A stretch of DNA of 64,000 bases from Euglena gracilis (taxonomy: Eukaryota > Euglenida > Euglenophyceae > Euglenales), in the NCBI GenBank assembly GCA_039621445.1, contig CP154956.1:63876257-63940256 (forward strand), written 5' to 3'. The notes under the pieces were generated by a model that was given only the letters and a program-made list of their open reading frames with translations, searched no databases and was not told where the DNA came from. The position numbers and the translations under genes are program-made. This document shows positions 10,451 through 20,429 of this stretch, piece after piece (position 1 is the first letter of the stretch; each line of letters opens with the position of its first letter).

Positions 10451-11479
10451 TTGGATGCCCTGTGTTTGACTCCCCCTCGTGCATTGAAGAGGGCAAGCAT
10501 TGAATCTGATTTCGGCACCCCTCCACCGAAGCACATGAAATTTTCCGGGATTGGTGACAGAATCACTGCAGAGGAGCAACATCAGATTTTGATTGACCGG
10601 TTTCGGAAGAACGAGATCAATGTTGAACAGGCTGTTTTCAGTTGCACCTCAATGGGGGGGGGGGGTCGTCGAGCCACTCATTTTCAGTTGCAGGAAGGGA
10701 GGGGGATTCATCCACCCATTTTCCCAAAAGAAAAATCAGTCACTGGGGGGGAGCAGAAACTGCGACTTCATAAATACACCACGTGGAACCACAAAATGAA
10801 ATTATGAAAATTTCAGACGTGAGGAGAAAACAGGGGCAACCAGCACTTGATTCTAGCCAGCTGGAAAATCCTCCACAGAATGGAGCCTGCATTGACAGCC
10901 GGGTGGGCAAATGTGAGAAGTGCAATTCTGATTTGATTGTTCGAAGGTCAAGCTCAGAAAAAAACCCCGGGCGAGTTTACATCGCCTGCGAATCCAAATC
11001 CATGCAAAAACATGGCTCCTTTCTCTGGATCACAAAGCTGGAAGAAGATGGAGAAAATGGGGAAGGTGATGAAAGGAGACCCTCAACACAAAGGATTTGG
11101 CACAGCTACTCTGAAGGTTCCCCCCCCTTCTGCCTTTTAATTATCCATTGCATTTTGTTCAGAAGCAGACAAGTTTGTACTGATTGTACACCCAAGGACA
11201 AAAGTCACTCTCACCTCACCGTCAACTGTCCTCCTCCAAAACGACCCCATGGACAAACCACCCTGTGTGGCTGGCCCATTCATTGTTGATGACTTCTGTT
11301 TTCAAGGGGGTCAGGGTGTGGTACAGCTCACGAAAGATGTGAATGCGGAGGAGGTCACCTCTGAGGTAATTTTTCAACCCCTCCCCTCGAACTTGCTCGT
11401 TTCTCTTTTCCAGGACTGGAATGGGTACAAAATTCTGCACATGCCGTACGCACGAGCCTTTGTGCAGCTCCAATTTTAA
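10451..11479 (+). CDS. Cargo gene with GRF-type zinc finger, copy A
   Basis: Three coding pieces on +. About 10451-10640 reads ALKRASIESDFGTPPPKHMK and ITAEEQHQILIDRFRKNEIN. About 10817-11120 has GKCEKCNSDLIVRRSS, then EKNPGRVYIAC and KHGSFLWI. The Cys-x2-Cys, NPGR-x-Y-x-x-C and final aromatic-Trp spacing fit a GRF zinc finger, a ssDNA-binding module, although His takes the place of the last Cys. About 11176-11365 plus 11414-11479 reads KFVLIVHPRTKVTL...DWNGYKILHMPYARAFVQL and stops at 11477-11479. The 48-nt GT-AG intron 11366-11413 is itself open in frame. The link between the pieces is inferred. It lies between RepHel and the 3' hairpin, so it is Helitron cargo or an accessory gene. Confidence 0.5.
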
Positions 11480-11852
11480 GCCCCAACTCTGCAGACTGCC
11501 GCTCTGCTCAAATGCCACAGGCTCCACTGATACGTGGTGCCCATTGTTGTGTTTTCTCACCGTATTCCCGTGACTTGGTTCCATACAAGGCGTTGCGTTT
11601 TGGACCCCCCCCCCCAGGGTCGAACCGGAAAGGGGCCTCACCCACCCACACAGGGTTCCAAACCCAATGTCAAACCAGGTATCAAAAAAACCGCAAAAAT
11701 GCAACAGAACACACATGTGACGCCACATTTTCCTGGGCCAATCCTTTTCAAACCAATATTTGTCCATTTTTGCCCTTTTTTTATATTTTATTTTTAACCC
11801 CAAGCAAAAAAAAATTGTTTTTTCATCCAGCTGCCTTTTTTCGGATGCAAAT

Positions 11853-12095
11853 CAGGGGTTTTTTTTTTAAAGACCGGGGGGGAGGAGGGGGTCCCGGGGG
11901 ACCCACAAAAAATGGCCGAAAAATCGCGAAAAGTGCTAAAAATAGCATTTTTTTCGGCGCCGCAGGCGCCAAAAAGTATATCCCACCCCCCTCCGGGGCA
12001 CCCCCCCCAAGGGGCGGGGAGGGGGTCTGGCGGACCCACCCACCCTACTCCTCCCCTTTCCCCCCCCCGGGGGTCCAAACTGAAAAAAATCCCTC
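11853..12095. mobile_element. MITE, family 4, copy A
   Basis: 243 bp flanked by the perfect 8-bp duplication ATGCAAAT (11845-11852, 12096-12103). Ends CAGGGGTTTTTTT and, inverted, GAGGGATTTTTTT. Contains a GGCGCCGCAGGCGCC palindrome. Confidence 0.8.
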
Positions 12096-12410
12096 ATGCA
12101 AATACACAAAAATGGTGGGGGGGTGAAGGGTCCAGGGCTTCGAAAAAGGCTGCTGTTGGGGAAAAAGTTGCACTCAGGATGCCCCCGCCCCTGGGGTGAG
12201 GTGAAATTTCCTTTGCAACGCTCTGGCTCCGTGACGCACAACACTGTCCCCTTGCAGTGTCCGTCAGGGATTTCTGAAACTTTTCGTGTATTTCCACAGT
12301 CAATTGTCCCCCCCCTCCCTGGCCATTTTTACAGCCAACAATTGGTAAAATGCGACCTGTCTGATTGTGGAAGTTTTGGGCCCAAGTCGCTCTCACGCAT
12401 CATGAATCAA

Positions 12411-12545
12411 ATCCACTTTTGCCCATTCCTGGCCGACCCCCCCCCCGGGGGGGAGGGGGTCCGGGCCAAAAACCAGTCAGCCACTCTGAAAAAACCAGTC
12501 ACCCACCCCGGGGGGGGGGTCGGTCAGTGCTTAAGCAATCGCCTG
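12411..12545. mobile_element. Family-1 MITE remnant, copy A
   Basis: Right half of family 1 (CCACTTTTGCCCA...GGTCGGTCAGTGCTTAAGC, ending AATCGCCTG). No left end or duplication found. Copy B: about 40535-40669. Confidence 0.6.
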
Positions 12546-13180
12546 GTTCACACCAACCATGGAGGGAATGGAGACAACAACTGCTTCATGCCTCTGTCGG
12601 TCAGGAAATCCCTGGTTTTGATGGTCCTACCCACAGGCCATTTGAGTGTGCCACCTGAACCAACAACAAACTTTGACTCCCATCTCGCTTCCCTACATCT
12701 TTTGCTCGCTGCTCCATTCCAACAGATTGCGGTTTTTCTCAAGGTCTCCCCCAGGGGGGCTGCAAGTCGGCTGGGAACCAACCCAAGTGGCTGTTCGTCC
12801 ACGGGTGGGGGAGGTGGCTGGCTGGAACCTGGACCTGCCGGGTACTCAAAGATTGCCCCCAAAGACCCAAATCCGGCTGGGTTGGGAGAGGGGGGGGAAC
12901 GTAATGTCTGATGATGGGATGAGGTGGACATCCCCCAATCGTGCGCATGAGGAGACCCTCCTCCAACCCGTTCACCATACTTTTGTCAATGTTTTTCTTC
13001 AGCCTTGCCCTGTGATCAAAGCAGTTTTTTTTTGGGAAAAAAACAATTGAAACTGGTGGGAATCTCCCAAAATTCCATTTGCAAAACCAGCAGGAGCATG
13101 TGATGCACTCCTCAGGTTCACCATCACACCCTCCAAGCCAGTCCAAAGCATGCCGATAAAATGAGCTCATGCCTGCTGGC

Positions 13181-13523
13181 CATACAATTTTTTACCGACC
13201 CCCAGGGGGGGAGGGGATCACTCGAAAAACCAGTTAGTTCTTCGAAAACTCTTTGAAAAACCAGTTAGTCACTTTTTTTTTTTGGGAAACCAGTCAGTCA
13301 CTGCCCCCCCCCCATCAGGGGTTGGCCACTCAGGAATCCAAAGGAAATTTGACCAAAAACATGAACAAAGGCCTAAAATTTTTTCCGGCGCCTTCTGCGC
13401 CAGACCACTTTTGTGGTTTTTTGCCGACCCCCCCCCTGGGGGGGCAAAACCAGTCAGTCACTCTGAAAAAACCAGTCACCCACCCCCCGGGGGGGGTCGG
13501 CCAGTGCTTAAGTGATTGTATCG
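13181..13523. mobile_element. Family-1-like MITE, copy A
   Basis: ATACAAT at the left and ATTGTAT at the right as inverted ends, same internal phrases as family 1. The flanks TGCTGGCC and TGCAGGCC may be a diverged 8-bp duplication. Copy B: 41305-41647. Confidence 0.6.
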
Positions 13524-13611
13524 TGCAGGCCCTTGATTTGTCGGCAAATCATTTCCAATTCATTGCTTACAACCTCTGTGTGAAACAATTTCAGGTTTCA
13601 GCACAGGTGCA

Positions 13612-13821
13612 ATGGCAGACGAGAAGTCCAGGGTTCCGAGAGAGTCCCCCTCATCGCAAACTTTCCAGGGGAAAAGGACTAAAATCCCCCCAGTGCACCA
13701 CCCTGTTGCAGATGATGACCACTGTCCACCATGCCACAACCACAATCGTGTCATCCACCACACCATGTACACCCCTTCGGACGCCTTCATCGTTGAGAGG
13801 TGTGCATCGCGAAATTTCTGA
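13612..13821 (+). CDS. Small ORF of unknown function (copy A only)
   Basis: A 69-codon ORF starting MADEKSRVPRESPSSQ and containing DDDHCPPCHNHNRVIHH, a Cys/His cluster that could bind metal. It is unrecognised. In copy B the middle of this ORF is replaced by a 1.7-kb G-rich block, so it is not conserved intact. It may equally be a fragment of a split 3' cargo gene. Confidence 0.25.
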   Translation: MADEKSRVPRESPSSQTFQGKRTKIPPVHHPVADDDHCPPCHNHNRVIHHTMYTPSDAFIVERCASRNF

Positions 13822-14034
13822 AGAATAAACTGAGCATTCTCAGCTGAATGTTCCCCCCCACCCAACCACGCTGTGGCATCAATCAAGAGGCTTTTTGTTC
13901 ACTCTGACGGGGGGGGGGGGAGCTCAGAGGCCAGGAAATTTGGGCTGGCTCCACTGTCTGACCCCACTCTCTGCCTTCAGGATCCAAGCCACGGGTCAAA
14001 CTGAACCAAAAAATTGGCTGGACTCCCCTAGATT

Positions 14035-14285
14035 TTTTTTTAAGGCAACACTTGGGAATTTTGGCTGCCCCCCCCCCTGGGGTTTTCTTTTCACAATTAC
14101 GGTTGGAAATTTTGGCTCTGGTGCGTGTTTTCAGGATGTTTTGGTTGAATCCCCCTGGGTATTTTTCAGAACCACGGCTGAGAAGCTTCGGCTGGACCCC
14201 CCTGGGTTTTTTCTGGATCATGGCAGGATATTGCAGCTAAAACCCCCTGGGGTTTTCAGAATTACGGTTGCTTCAGGACCCCCCA
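14035..14285 (+). repeat. Minisatellite of the same family, copy A
   Basis: Four diverged units (GGAATTTTGGCTGCCCCCCC, TTACGGTTGGAAATTTTGGC). In copy B at about 43848-44095. Confidence 0.65.
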
Positions 14286-14360
14286 AAGGGTCATCTAGGG
14301 GGCGGGGTCATTTAGGGGGGGGGGTGCTTTTCCCACTTGAAAAATTGCTCTGCTCTATGA

Positions 14361-14412
14361 CCCCCCCCCCCCTAGATGACCCCCATAGGGGGGTCATCTA
14401 GGGGGGGGGGGG
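14361..14412. other. Long hairpin near the 3' end of copy A
   Basis: C run-CCTAGATGACCCCC pairs with GGGGGTCATCTAGG-G run across an ATAG loop, a stem of about 24 bp. Further GGTCATCTAGGGG copies lie at 14289 and 14310. In copy B at about 44174-44221. Confidence 0.7.
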
Positions 14413-14429
14413 TCATTTAGAGGGGGGGG

Positions 14430-15141
14430 TGTTAATAAAATTGGCCAATTTGGCCAAAAACTGCCGGATTTCAGACAGCGGATTTGCAAGAGAGGGAAAA
14501 TATGGGGTCCCAATTTCTTATATTGAAATAGACAAAAACAGACCAAAAAACATTCACAACCCCCTTTTACAGACAATGAGCACCATCACCATGCACATCC
14601 ATGACCGGCCTGTTCGCCTGATTCTGAGTCTTTCTGCTCCACCACAGGTGTGCATAAAACCCCACATACTGCCATCCAACCAGTGTATGCCAGTGTGTAC
14701 ATACCAGTGTATGCCATCCAGCCAGCGTGCCAGTTGCAATAAACAACTCGCCACAGATTGAACCCCAGTCCAATTCAAATGCAATTGAATGAAGTCATTT
14801 CTGGAAAGAAAAAAACAAATCTACACCGTTCCCACGCCACATCCAGACAAGGCGCAAAGTGAAAAACCACTGGTTGCATAATACGTTCAATAATTATTGT
14901 AATTAATGACAAAATGAAATGCTTACCCAATTGCAATGAATGTGGAATTCAGAAGCTGGACGGAGACGTGAAAAATTTAATTTTTCTGCTTCAAGACTTT
15001 GTTAAGACTATTATTTCAGACTGTTGTTTGAGACTATTGCAGTTTGACCATTTGTGGTTATTAAGAAACGCCATACTATGTAAAGGCGATGCACATAACG
15101 CGAAAGCTTGCGCGGCAACAAAAAACCTTTAGGACGCTGGA
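14430..15141 (+). other. 3' subterminal region of copy A
   Basis: Mostly non-coding. A possible short exon after CCCTTTTACAG at about 14575-14648 reads STITMHIHDRPVRLILSLSA and ends at a CAG/GTGTGC donor. A 72-codon ORF (14914-15132, MKCLPNCNECGIQKLDG...) is unrecognised. The sequence is identical in copy B (44241-44952). Confidence 0.35.
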
Positions 15142-15161
15142 GCCCGTGCGTCAGCACGGGC
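15142..15161 (+). terminator. Helitron 3'-terminal hairpin, copy A
   Basis: GCCCGTGC-GTCA-GCACGGGC forms a perfect 8-bp stem with a 4-nt loop, 19 nt before the junction with copy B. A hairpin just inside the 3' end is the rolling-circle transposition terminator of Helitrons. It recurs unchanged at the end of copy B. Confidence 0.8.
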
Positions 15162-15180
15162 CGGGCCCTGCTTGTCTACC

Positions 15181-15419
15181 TTATTACCGCCGTAAAAACA
15201 GCCCCGTCGCGCGATTCGCATCCGGAAAGCGTGGGACTGTCGACAGCCTTTGAGGGTTGGGCCCCGGCACCGGGTCGGTTGGATGCGCCGGGGGACCGTG
15301 CATCCGGATCGGGGCGCCTGAAATGGGTGAGGGTCGTCCATTTTGGTGATTCTGTTGGGAATTTTATTGAGCGAGATTCTTAATCTGGAATCCTGTTTTC
15401 TTTAGGAACTTTTTTGGCA
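15181..15419 (+). promoter_or_regulatory. 5' terminus and leader of copy B
   Basis: Starts TTATTACCGCCGTAA, a diverged version of the TTATTACGCCCGTAACG start of copy C. That start contains a small TTACG/CGTAA inverted repeat. The region is GC-rich and lies directly before the first likely ATG. It probably holds the promoter, but no specific element was recognised. Confidence 0.4.
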
Positions 15420-15819
15420 ATGCCTGCAAAGGACAAGCAGCCACGCCGTCGTGCGTACCAATCTCCTGGATATGGTTATGATTCGACACCACCCACTCCG
15501 CCAACCCCCCCCAGAACGTCCGGTCGGCGCTCAGCCCGAACGTCACCAGCAAATCAGTCTACTCCTGCAAGCCCGTCAGCCTCAGCTCTGTGGCCAGGTA
15601 TGATGGTCAGGTTGCACCTGTTTTAGTTTTGGATGCCCCGCATCTGCATCTGCATTATACCCCTGCATTATTGAATGGTCCCTGAACCTGGTTGGACATT
15701 TGAGGATCAAGCCATATTTGCTGTTTTTCTTTTTTTTTGCAGGGAACCAAGAAGATTCAACACCTCCAACACCAACCACGCCACGCCGTTCTGTTGCTGC
15801 TGGTGTGCTGGGCCGGTTG
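15420..15819 (+). CDS. Likely first exons of RepHel copy B (Ser/Pro-rich)
   Basis: ATG at 15420 opens MPAKDKQPRRRAYQSPGY, then a TPPTPPTPP and SPANQSTPASPSAS stretch. A conventional GT-AG intron (15598-15742, T-rich acceptor) joins in frame to NQEDSTPPTPTTPRRSVAAG. The equivalent place in copy C also has a basic, SP-rich first exon with a GT-AG intron in the same phase. A disordered N-terminal extension of RepHel is the simplest reading; a separate small protein is possible. The second exon is interrupted at 15820 by the foldback element. Confidence 0.5.
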
Positions 15820-15834
15820 GGGAGGGTTACGCTA

Positions 15835-16210
15835 GGAGGATGCTCCGTAGGAGGATGCTCATGAGCATCCTTGAGTGTCGCTCGAGGATGCTCATGAGCA
15901 TCCTCGAGCGTCGCTCGAGGATGCTCATGAGCATCCTCGAGCATGCTCAAGGATGCTCATGAGCATCCTCGAGCATGCTCAAGGATGCTCATGAGCATCC
16001 TCGAGTGCCACTCGAGGATGCTCATGAGCATCCTCGAGTGTCGTCGGAGGTCGTTGGTGGTCGCTCAAGGATGCTCATGAGCATCCTCGAGTGACACTCA
16101 AGGATGCTCATGAGCATCCTCGAGTGTTCTCGGAGGTCGTTCGAGGTCGCTCAAGGATGCTCATGAGCATCCTCGAGTGACGCTCGAGGATGCTCATGAG
16201 CATCCTCCTA
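15835..16210. repeat. Left arm: tandem 20-bp palindromes
   Basis: Ten copies of the perfect palindrome AGGATGCTCATGAGCATCCT, separated by short CGAGTG, TCGCTCG or CGAGCATGCTCA spacers that are partly palindromic themselves. Together they form the left inverted arm of the foldback element. Confidence 0.9.
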
Positions 16211-16383
16211 CTGTCGTGGAAACATGTATCACGAGGCGGAATGGAGGAAAGTTCAGATTGCTGGTAGGATGTGCACTAGAAAGGCATGCAAAAGAACTGC
16301 GCAGATGAAGCTCATTGTGCAACGTTTGACAGCCTTTGGCTATGGCTCTGTGTGGGGGGGTACAAAAGTGTATGATGATCTAT

Positions 16384-17838
16384 TCCCAACCCTAAAACTA
16401 TTCCTAACCCTAACCCTGACCCAAACCCTAACCCTATTCCAAACCCTAACCCTAACCCTATTCCTAACCGTAACCGTAACCGTAACCCTATTCCTAACCC
16501 TATTCCTGACCCTGACTCTAACCCTAACCCTAGTCCTAACCTTATTCCTAACCCTATTCCTAACCCTATTCTAAGGCTGACCCTATCCCTAACCCTAACC
16601 CTATTCCTAACCCTAACCCTAACCCTAGTCCTAACCCTAACCCTAACCCTATTCCTAACCCTATTCCTAACCCTAACCCTAACCCTGACCCTATTCGTAA
16701 TCCTAACCCTATTCCCAACCCTAGCCCTAACCCTAACCCTAACCCTAACCCTATTCATAACCCTAACCCTAACCCTAACCCTAATCCTAACCCTATTCCT
16801 AATCCTAACCCTAACCCTAACCCTATTCCTAACCCTAACCCTATTCCTAACCCTAACCCTAACCCTAACCCTAACCCTATACCAAACCCTAACCCTAACC
16901 CTAACCCTATTCCTAACCCTAACCCTAACCCTAACCCTAACCCTAACCCTAACCCTAACCCTAACTCTATTCCTAACCCTAACCCTAATCCTAACCCTAT
17001 TCCTAATCCTAACCCTAACCCTAACCCTATTCCTAATCCTAACCCTAACCCTATCCCTAACCCTAACCCTAATCCTAACCCTAACCCTAACCCTAGTCCT
17101 AACCCTAACCCAAACCCTAACCTTAACCCTAACCCTATCCCTAACCCTAACCCTATTCCTAACCCTAACCCTGACCCTATCCCTAACCCTAACCCTAACC
17201 CCATTCTTAACACTAACCCTAATACAAACCCTAAACTTATTCTTAACCCTAACCCCAACCGAATTCCTAACCCTAACACTAACCCCTATTCCTAACCCTA
17301 ACCCCAGCCCTAACCCTGCCCATAACCCAAACCCTATTCCTAACCCTAACCCTATTCCTAATCCTAACCTTAACCCTAACCCTAACCCTAACCCTAACCC
17401 TGACCCTGACCCTAACCCTAACCCTGACCCTGACCCTAACCCTAACCCTAGTCCTAACCCTAACCCTAACCCTATTCCTAACCCTAACTCTATTCCTAAC
17501 CCTAACCCTAACCCTGACCCTATCCCTAACCCTAACCCTATTCCTAACCCTAACCCTATTCTTAACCCTAACCCTAATCCTAACCCTAACCTTATTTCTA
17601 ACGCTAACCCCAACCGTATTCCTAACCTTAACACTGACCATATTCCTAACCCTAACCCTATTCCTAACCCTAACCCCAACCCCATTCCTAACCCTAACCC
17701 TAACCCTGACCCTGACCCTAACCTTAAACCTAATCCTAACCCTATTCCTAAACCTAACCCAAACCCTAGCCCGAACCCTAACCCTTTTCCTAACCCTAAC
17801 CCTAACCCTAACCCTAACCCTAACCCTAACCCTATTCC
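16384..17838. repeat. Degenerate CCCTAA (TTAGGG) telomere-like array
   Basis: About 1.45 kb of hexamer repeat, with frequent variants CCCTAT, TCCTAA, CCCTGA and CCCTAG that keep the 6-nt period almost throughout. Because the period is kept, two frames on the minus strand stay open as Leu-Gly and Arg-Val dipeptide ORFs; these are artefacts. It is interstitial, flanked by palindromic arms on both sides. Confidence 0.9.
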
Positions 17839-17848
17839 TCATCCCCCA

Positions 17849-17879
17849 ACATGTCCCCCAAGTCGTTTTGGGGACATGT
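17849..17879. other. Hairpin at the edge of the telomere-like core
   Basis: ACATGTCCCC pairs perfectly with GGGGACATGT across an 11-nt loop. Confidence 0.7.
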
Positions 17880-17925
17880 GTTTTATTTGTGGTCCTGTGA
17901 TACATGCAAGCATGACAGTAGGAGG

Positions 17926-18293
17926 ATGCTCGAGATATCGCTCAAGGTCGCTCAAGGATGCTCATGAGCATCCTCGAGTGCTGCTCGAGGATGCTCATGA
18001 GCATCCTTGAGCGTCATCGGAGGTCGTTCGAGGTCGCTCAAGGATGCTCATGAGCATCCTTGAGTGTCGCTCGAGGATGCTCATGAGCATCCTTGAGCGA
18101 CGCTCGAGGATGCTCATGAGCATCCTCGAGCATGCTCAAGGATGCTCATGAGCATCCTTGAGCATGCTCGAGGATGCTCATGAGCATCCTTGAGCATGCT
18201 CAAGGATGCTCGCTAAGCCCCCCCCCTCGAGAGGGGGGGGCTTAAAAACGCTCAAGGATGCTCAAGCTTGAGCGCTCGAGCTTGAGCATCCTC
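17926..18293. repeat. Right arm: tandem 20-bp palindromes
   Basis: Seven further copies of AGGATGCTCATGAGCATCCT and one partial copy, in inverted arrangement to the left arm. It ends with a C/G-run hairpin at 18214-18244 centred on CTCGAG and a HindIII/XhoI-like palindromic segment. Confidence 0.9.
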
Positions 18294-18319
18294 CTACCGT
18301 AACCCCCCCGGGCCGGTTG

Positions 18320-19880
18320 CCCAGAATCAGATTGCAGATGTGTTTTCCACGTGGACAGTTTGGGGTGTTTGTTCGTTGTTGCAATCGACTTCACGAACGA
18401 CAATTGTTCTCAACGTCATCGACGATGATCGTCATCTGTGCTTCAGTTTCAGTTCCAGGAGGTTTCTCGGTTTTGGAACAACAGCCTGGCAGTTTTGTGC
18501 CGTACGTTCTTTTTTGGGCATCCCCCCCCCAAAATGTTTCATGTTTGGGACGCACTTTTTTGGGCAGCCCCGATCTCTGCAGCCCTAGCCCTGAATATCT
18601 GGTTCCCCAATGCCTGTGGTTCGTTGGAGTTGGTTGCTGTATGGTTGGGTTTGTCTGCAGTGGTGGAGTGGCAGGATTGGGCAAAATTGTGGCCGAAATG
18701 TCCACCTGCCGATGGGTGTGGGTTCAAAGACGTTTGTGGAGCCGCATATTCAGTCAGTTCAGCTGTTTGCCAGTTGCCAGCCCTCCCATCAAAATGCATA
18801 TGGTTTGTTTGACCGGTTGCTGGGATTGGTCCACCTGCCGATGGGTGTGGGTTCAGTGACGTTTGTGGGGCGTTTATGGGTTCAGTGAGCTGGATTGTTT
18901 GTGTACACCACATTCAGCGGGTTGGGTTTCATGCTTCCTTGACAACCTCGAGTTCACGAACAACAACTCTTCTCAACGCCAGCCTCATCTTCTCTTCCCT
19001 GAAGTTTCGGGGGGGTTTTCAACGTATTCAGCGCATTTCTGTCTTGAGTTGTGTGGCACTATGGTTGTGTGACACTGGACCCTGAAAATTTTGGGTGAGT
19101 GTCACTTTTTTTGGGACAGCTCCCTTTGAAATTTGGACCAAATTGGGCCACGTTCCGTGCCTTTTAGCCCCCAGAAAAGTTTGGGATGGTCTGTTCTTTT
19201 TCAGCCCCCAAGAAAGTTTGGGTTACGATCCATATTTTTTTTCGCGTACCCCCAAAGTTTGGGCAGCCCCCCCCCCCGGAGAAATTTTGATTTTTCATTC
19301 GGGCAGCCCTTCTCCAAAAGAGTTTGGGGCACGCTTTTTTAGTCCCCCCCAGAAAATTTTGGCCCTACAGTTTGTGCATTTTTTCTGTACCCCGCAGAAA
19401 ATCTTACGTCACAATCCATGCTTTTTTAGAGTAGCTCCCCCCCCCCAATGTTCGGTTGCATTTGGTACTTTTTTTTTCGCACTCCCCCATGAAAATTGGG
19501 CCACAATATGAAGTTTTTTTTTTCACGTGCCCCCCCAAAAAGTTTGGGCAGGCACCCCATATACTTTTGGGCCGAAGCCCCAACCCCCTGAAAGGTTTGG
19601 GCCACAATCCGCACTTTTTTTAAAAAGGTTTTGCTCCTCTCATGAAAATTTTCTCCCGAAAAAGAAGGCTGCATTGTTGTTTACGTTGTTCTGTTTGCGG
19701 TTTGATTTTTGAGCTTCTCATAACTGTTGCATCCTGCACATTTCAAGGGGTGGTCACCACAGTCACTACGCCAGCCAGCGTTGTTGGTGTTCTTCAAGGA
19801 GCTGCATCGTCAAGGATTTTTTTGTACAACAATCTTTTTGGTTGATCTTCTTCCCGTCCACTCTTTTTTGTCTTTGCTCA
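18320..19880 (+). other. 5' part of copy B after the foldback element
   Basis: No secure exon. 18320-19090 is diverged from the 5' units of copy C; shared phrases include the ACGAACAACAACTCTTCTCAA type segment near 18955. 19100-19640 is a degenerate minisatellite with a GAAATTTTGG...GGGCAGCCCC theme. 19780-19880 again matches the 3' end of the copy C 5' units (TTGTCTTTGCTC, AATTGACTG). Confidence 0.5.
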
Positions 19881-19884
19881 GGAA

Positions 19885-20426
19885 TTGACTGGAAAATTTC
19901 TCACCAAAATCCCGAACCAAAGGCCAACCAAAGGCCAAAGGCCAAACCAAAGGCCCGGGTCTGAGTGGCAAATCCCGGCCAGTGCACGAGGAAAAAGGGA
20001 CGTGTGCCCAAAATTCTCCGGCACGGCAACCAAAAAAAACCAAAAAAAAACAGCCCCAAGCAACCAAAAAAGAAAAGGGCCCTAAAGCCAAGGCTCCGGA
20101 AAGCCACCCACAGAAAGGGGGGGGGGCGGGCACACCCAAAAAATATTCCGGCACCCGAACGAAGGTCAGTCGCCAGCGCCCCCCCCCCAAATTTTTGGCA
20201 CGCAAGCAACAACAAAAAAAAACCCCGACGCGAAATTTTCGGCCAGCGAACCAGAGAAAAGGGCGGACACACACAGCCAAAATTTCGGCACACCAACGAG
20301 GAAATTTTAAAAAAACACCGGCTGCGGGGCCAAATTTCCGGACAACCGACCGGAGAAATGGGGGGAGACCGGCAACAATTAAAGTCCGGCACGCCAACGC
20401 GGGATAAAGTAAACTTTGGGGCATAG
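19885..20426 (+). CDS. Basic, repetitive open region (possible RepHel N-terminal exon), copy B
   Basis: Lys/Arg/Pro/Gly-rich open frame on + (KKPKKNSPKQPKKKRALKP, REKGGHTQPKFRHTNEE). A loose repeat of the type FR-x2-N-x-RKGG-x3-PK recurs. The same kind of frame exists in copy C (52718-53107: PKFRQGNQRKGGGTHRK, NFRPANQRKGGDMR), so it is conserved above the DNA divergence. It could be a disordered DNA-binding segment of RepHel; simple low-complexity DNA is the alternative. Confidence 0.3.
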
Positions 20427-20429
20427 GGG

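Larger units (their letters stand above)
11480..13611 (+). other. 3' cargo region of copy A, mostly MITE and unassigned DNA
   Basis: Contains the MITE 11853-12095 and two partial or whole members of another MITE family (about 12411-12545, 13181-13523). Open stretches such as HQPWREWRQQLLHASVGQ (near 12560) and ALDLSANHFQFIAYNLCVKQ (near 13530) may be exons of an unrecognised protein. Same in copy B at 39606-41735. Confidence 0.4.
1..15180 (+). mobile_element. Helitron copy A (3' part)
   Basis: The window opens inside an intron of the RepHel gene of this copy. Rep C-terminal and PIF1 helicase exons run from 433 to a stop at 8918. They are followed by 6 kb of 3' cargo and a terminal hairpin at 15142-15161, then CTTGTCTACC abutting the 5' end of copy B. 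The sequence repeats almost base for base at 28129-44991 in copy B, apart from homopolymer lengths, a TA run and a 1.7-kb G-rich insertion in B. Calling it a Helitron rests on the RepHel domain order and the 3' hairpin. The exact 3' base is inferred from the two tandem junctions. Confidence 0.85.
15810..18319. mobile_element. Foldback element with telomere-like core and 10-bp target duplication
   Basis: GGGCCGGTTG occurs directly at 15810-15819 and 18310-18319 and brackets a 2490-bp insert. The insert ends are inverted repeats: the first 26 nt (15820-15845) match the reverse complement of the last 26 (18284-18309) at 24 positions, around GTTACG-TAGGAGGATGCTC. Each arm is about 415 bp and made of repeated 20-bp palindromes. 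The inner arm edges also match in inverted orientation (CATCCTCCTACTGTC and ACATGTATCAC). The loop is 1.66 kb, mostly degenerate CCCTAA repeat. No transposase is visible. The arms resemble foldback or Mutator-like non-autonomous elements, whose target duplications are 9-10 bp. Confidence 0.8.

Noticed and set aside
15420-15819. N-terminus of an MCM4-type replication helicase
   Set aside because: Only SP/TP-rich low complexity is shared; no MCM domain follows, while RepHel does.
16384-17838. A real chromosome end
   Set aside because: The array is degenerate, interstitial and bounded by a target duplication; Helitron sequence continues on both sides.
16312-17905. Long minus-strand ORFs of Leu-Gly and Arg-Val dipeptides
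   Set aside because: They are the telomere-like hexamer read in two frames; no gene.
15835-18293. CRISPR array
   Set aside because: The repeats are palindromic with short, related spacers and form inverted arms; no cas genes and a eukaryotic context.
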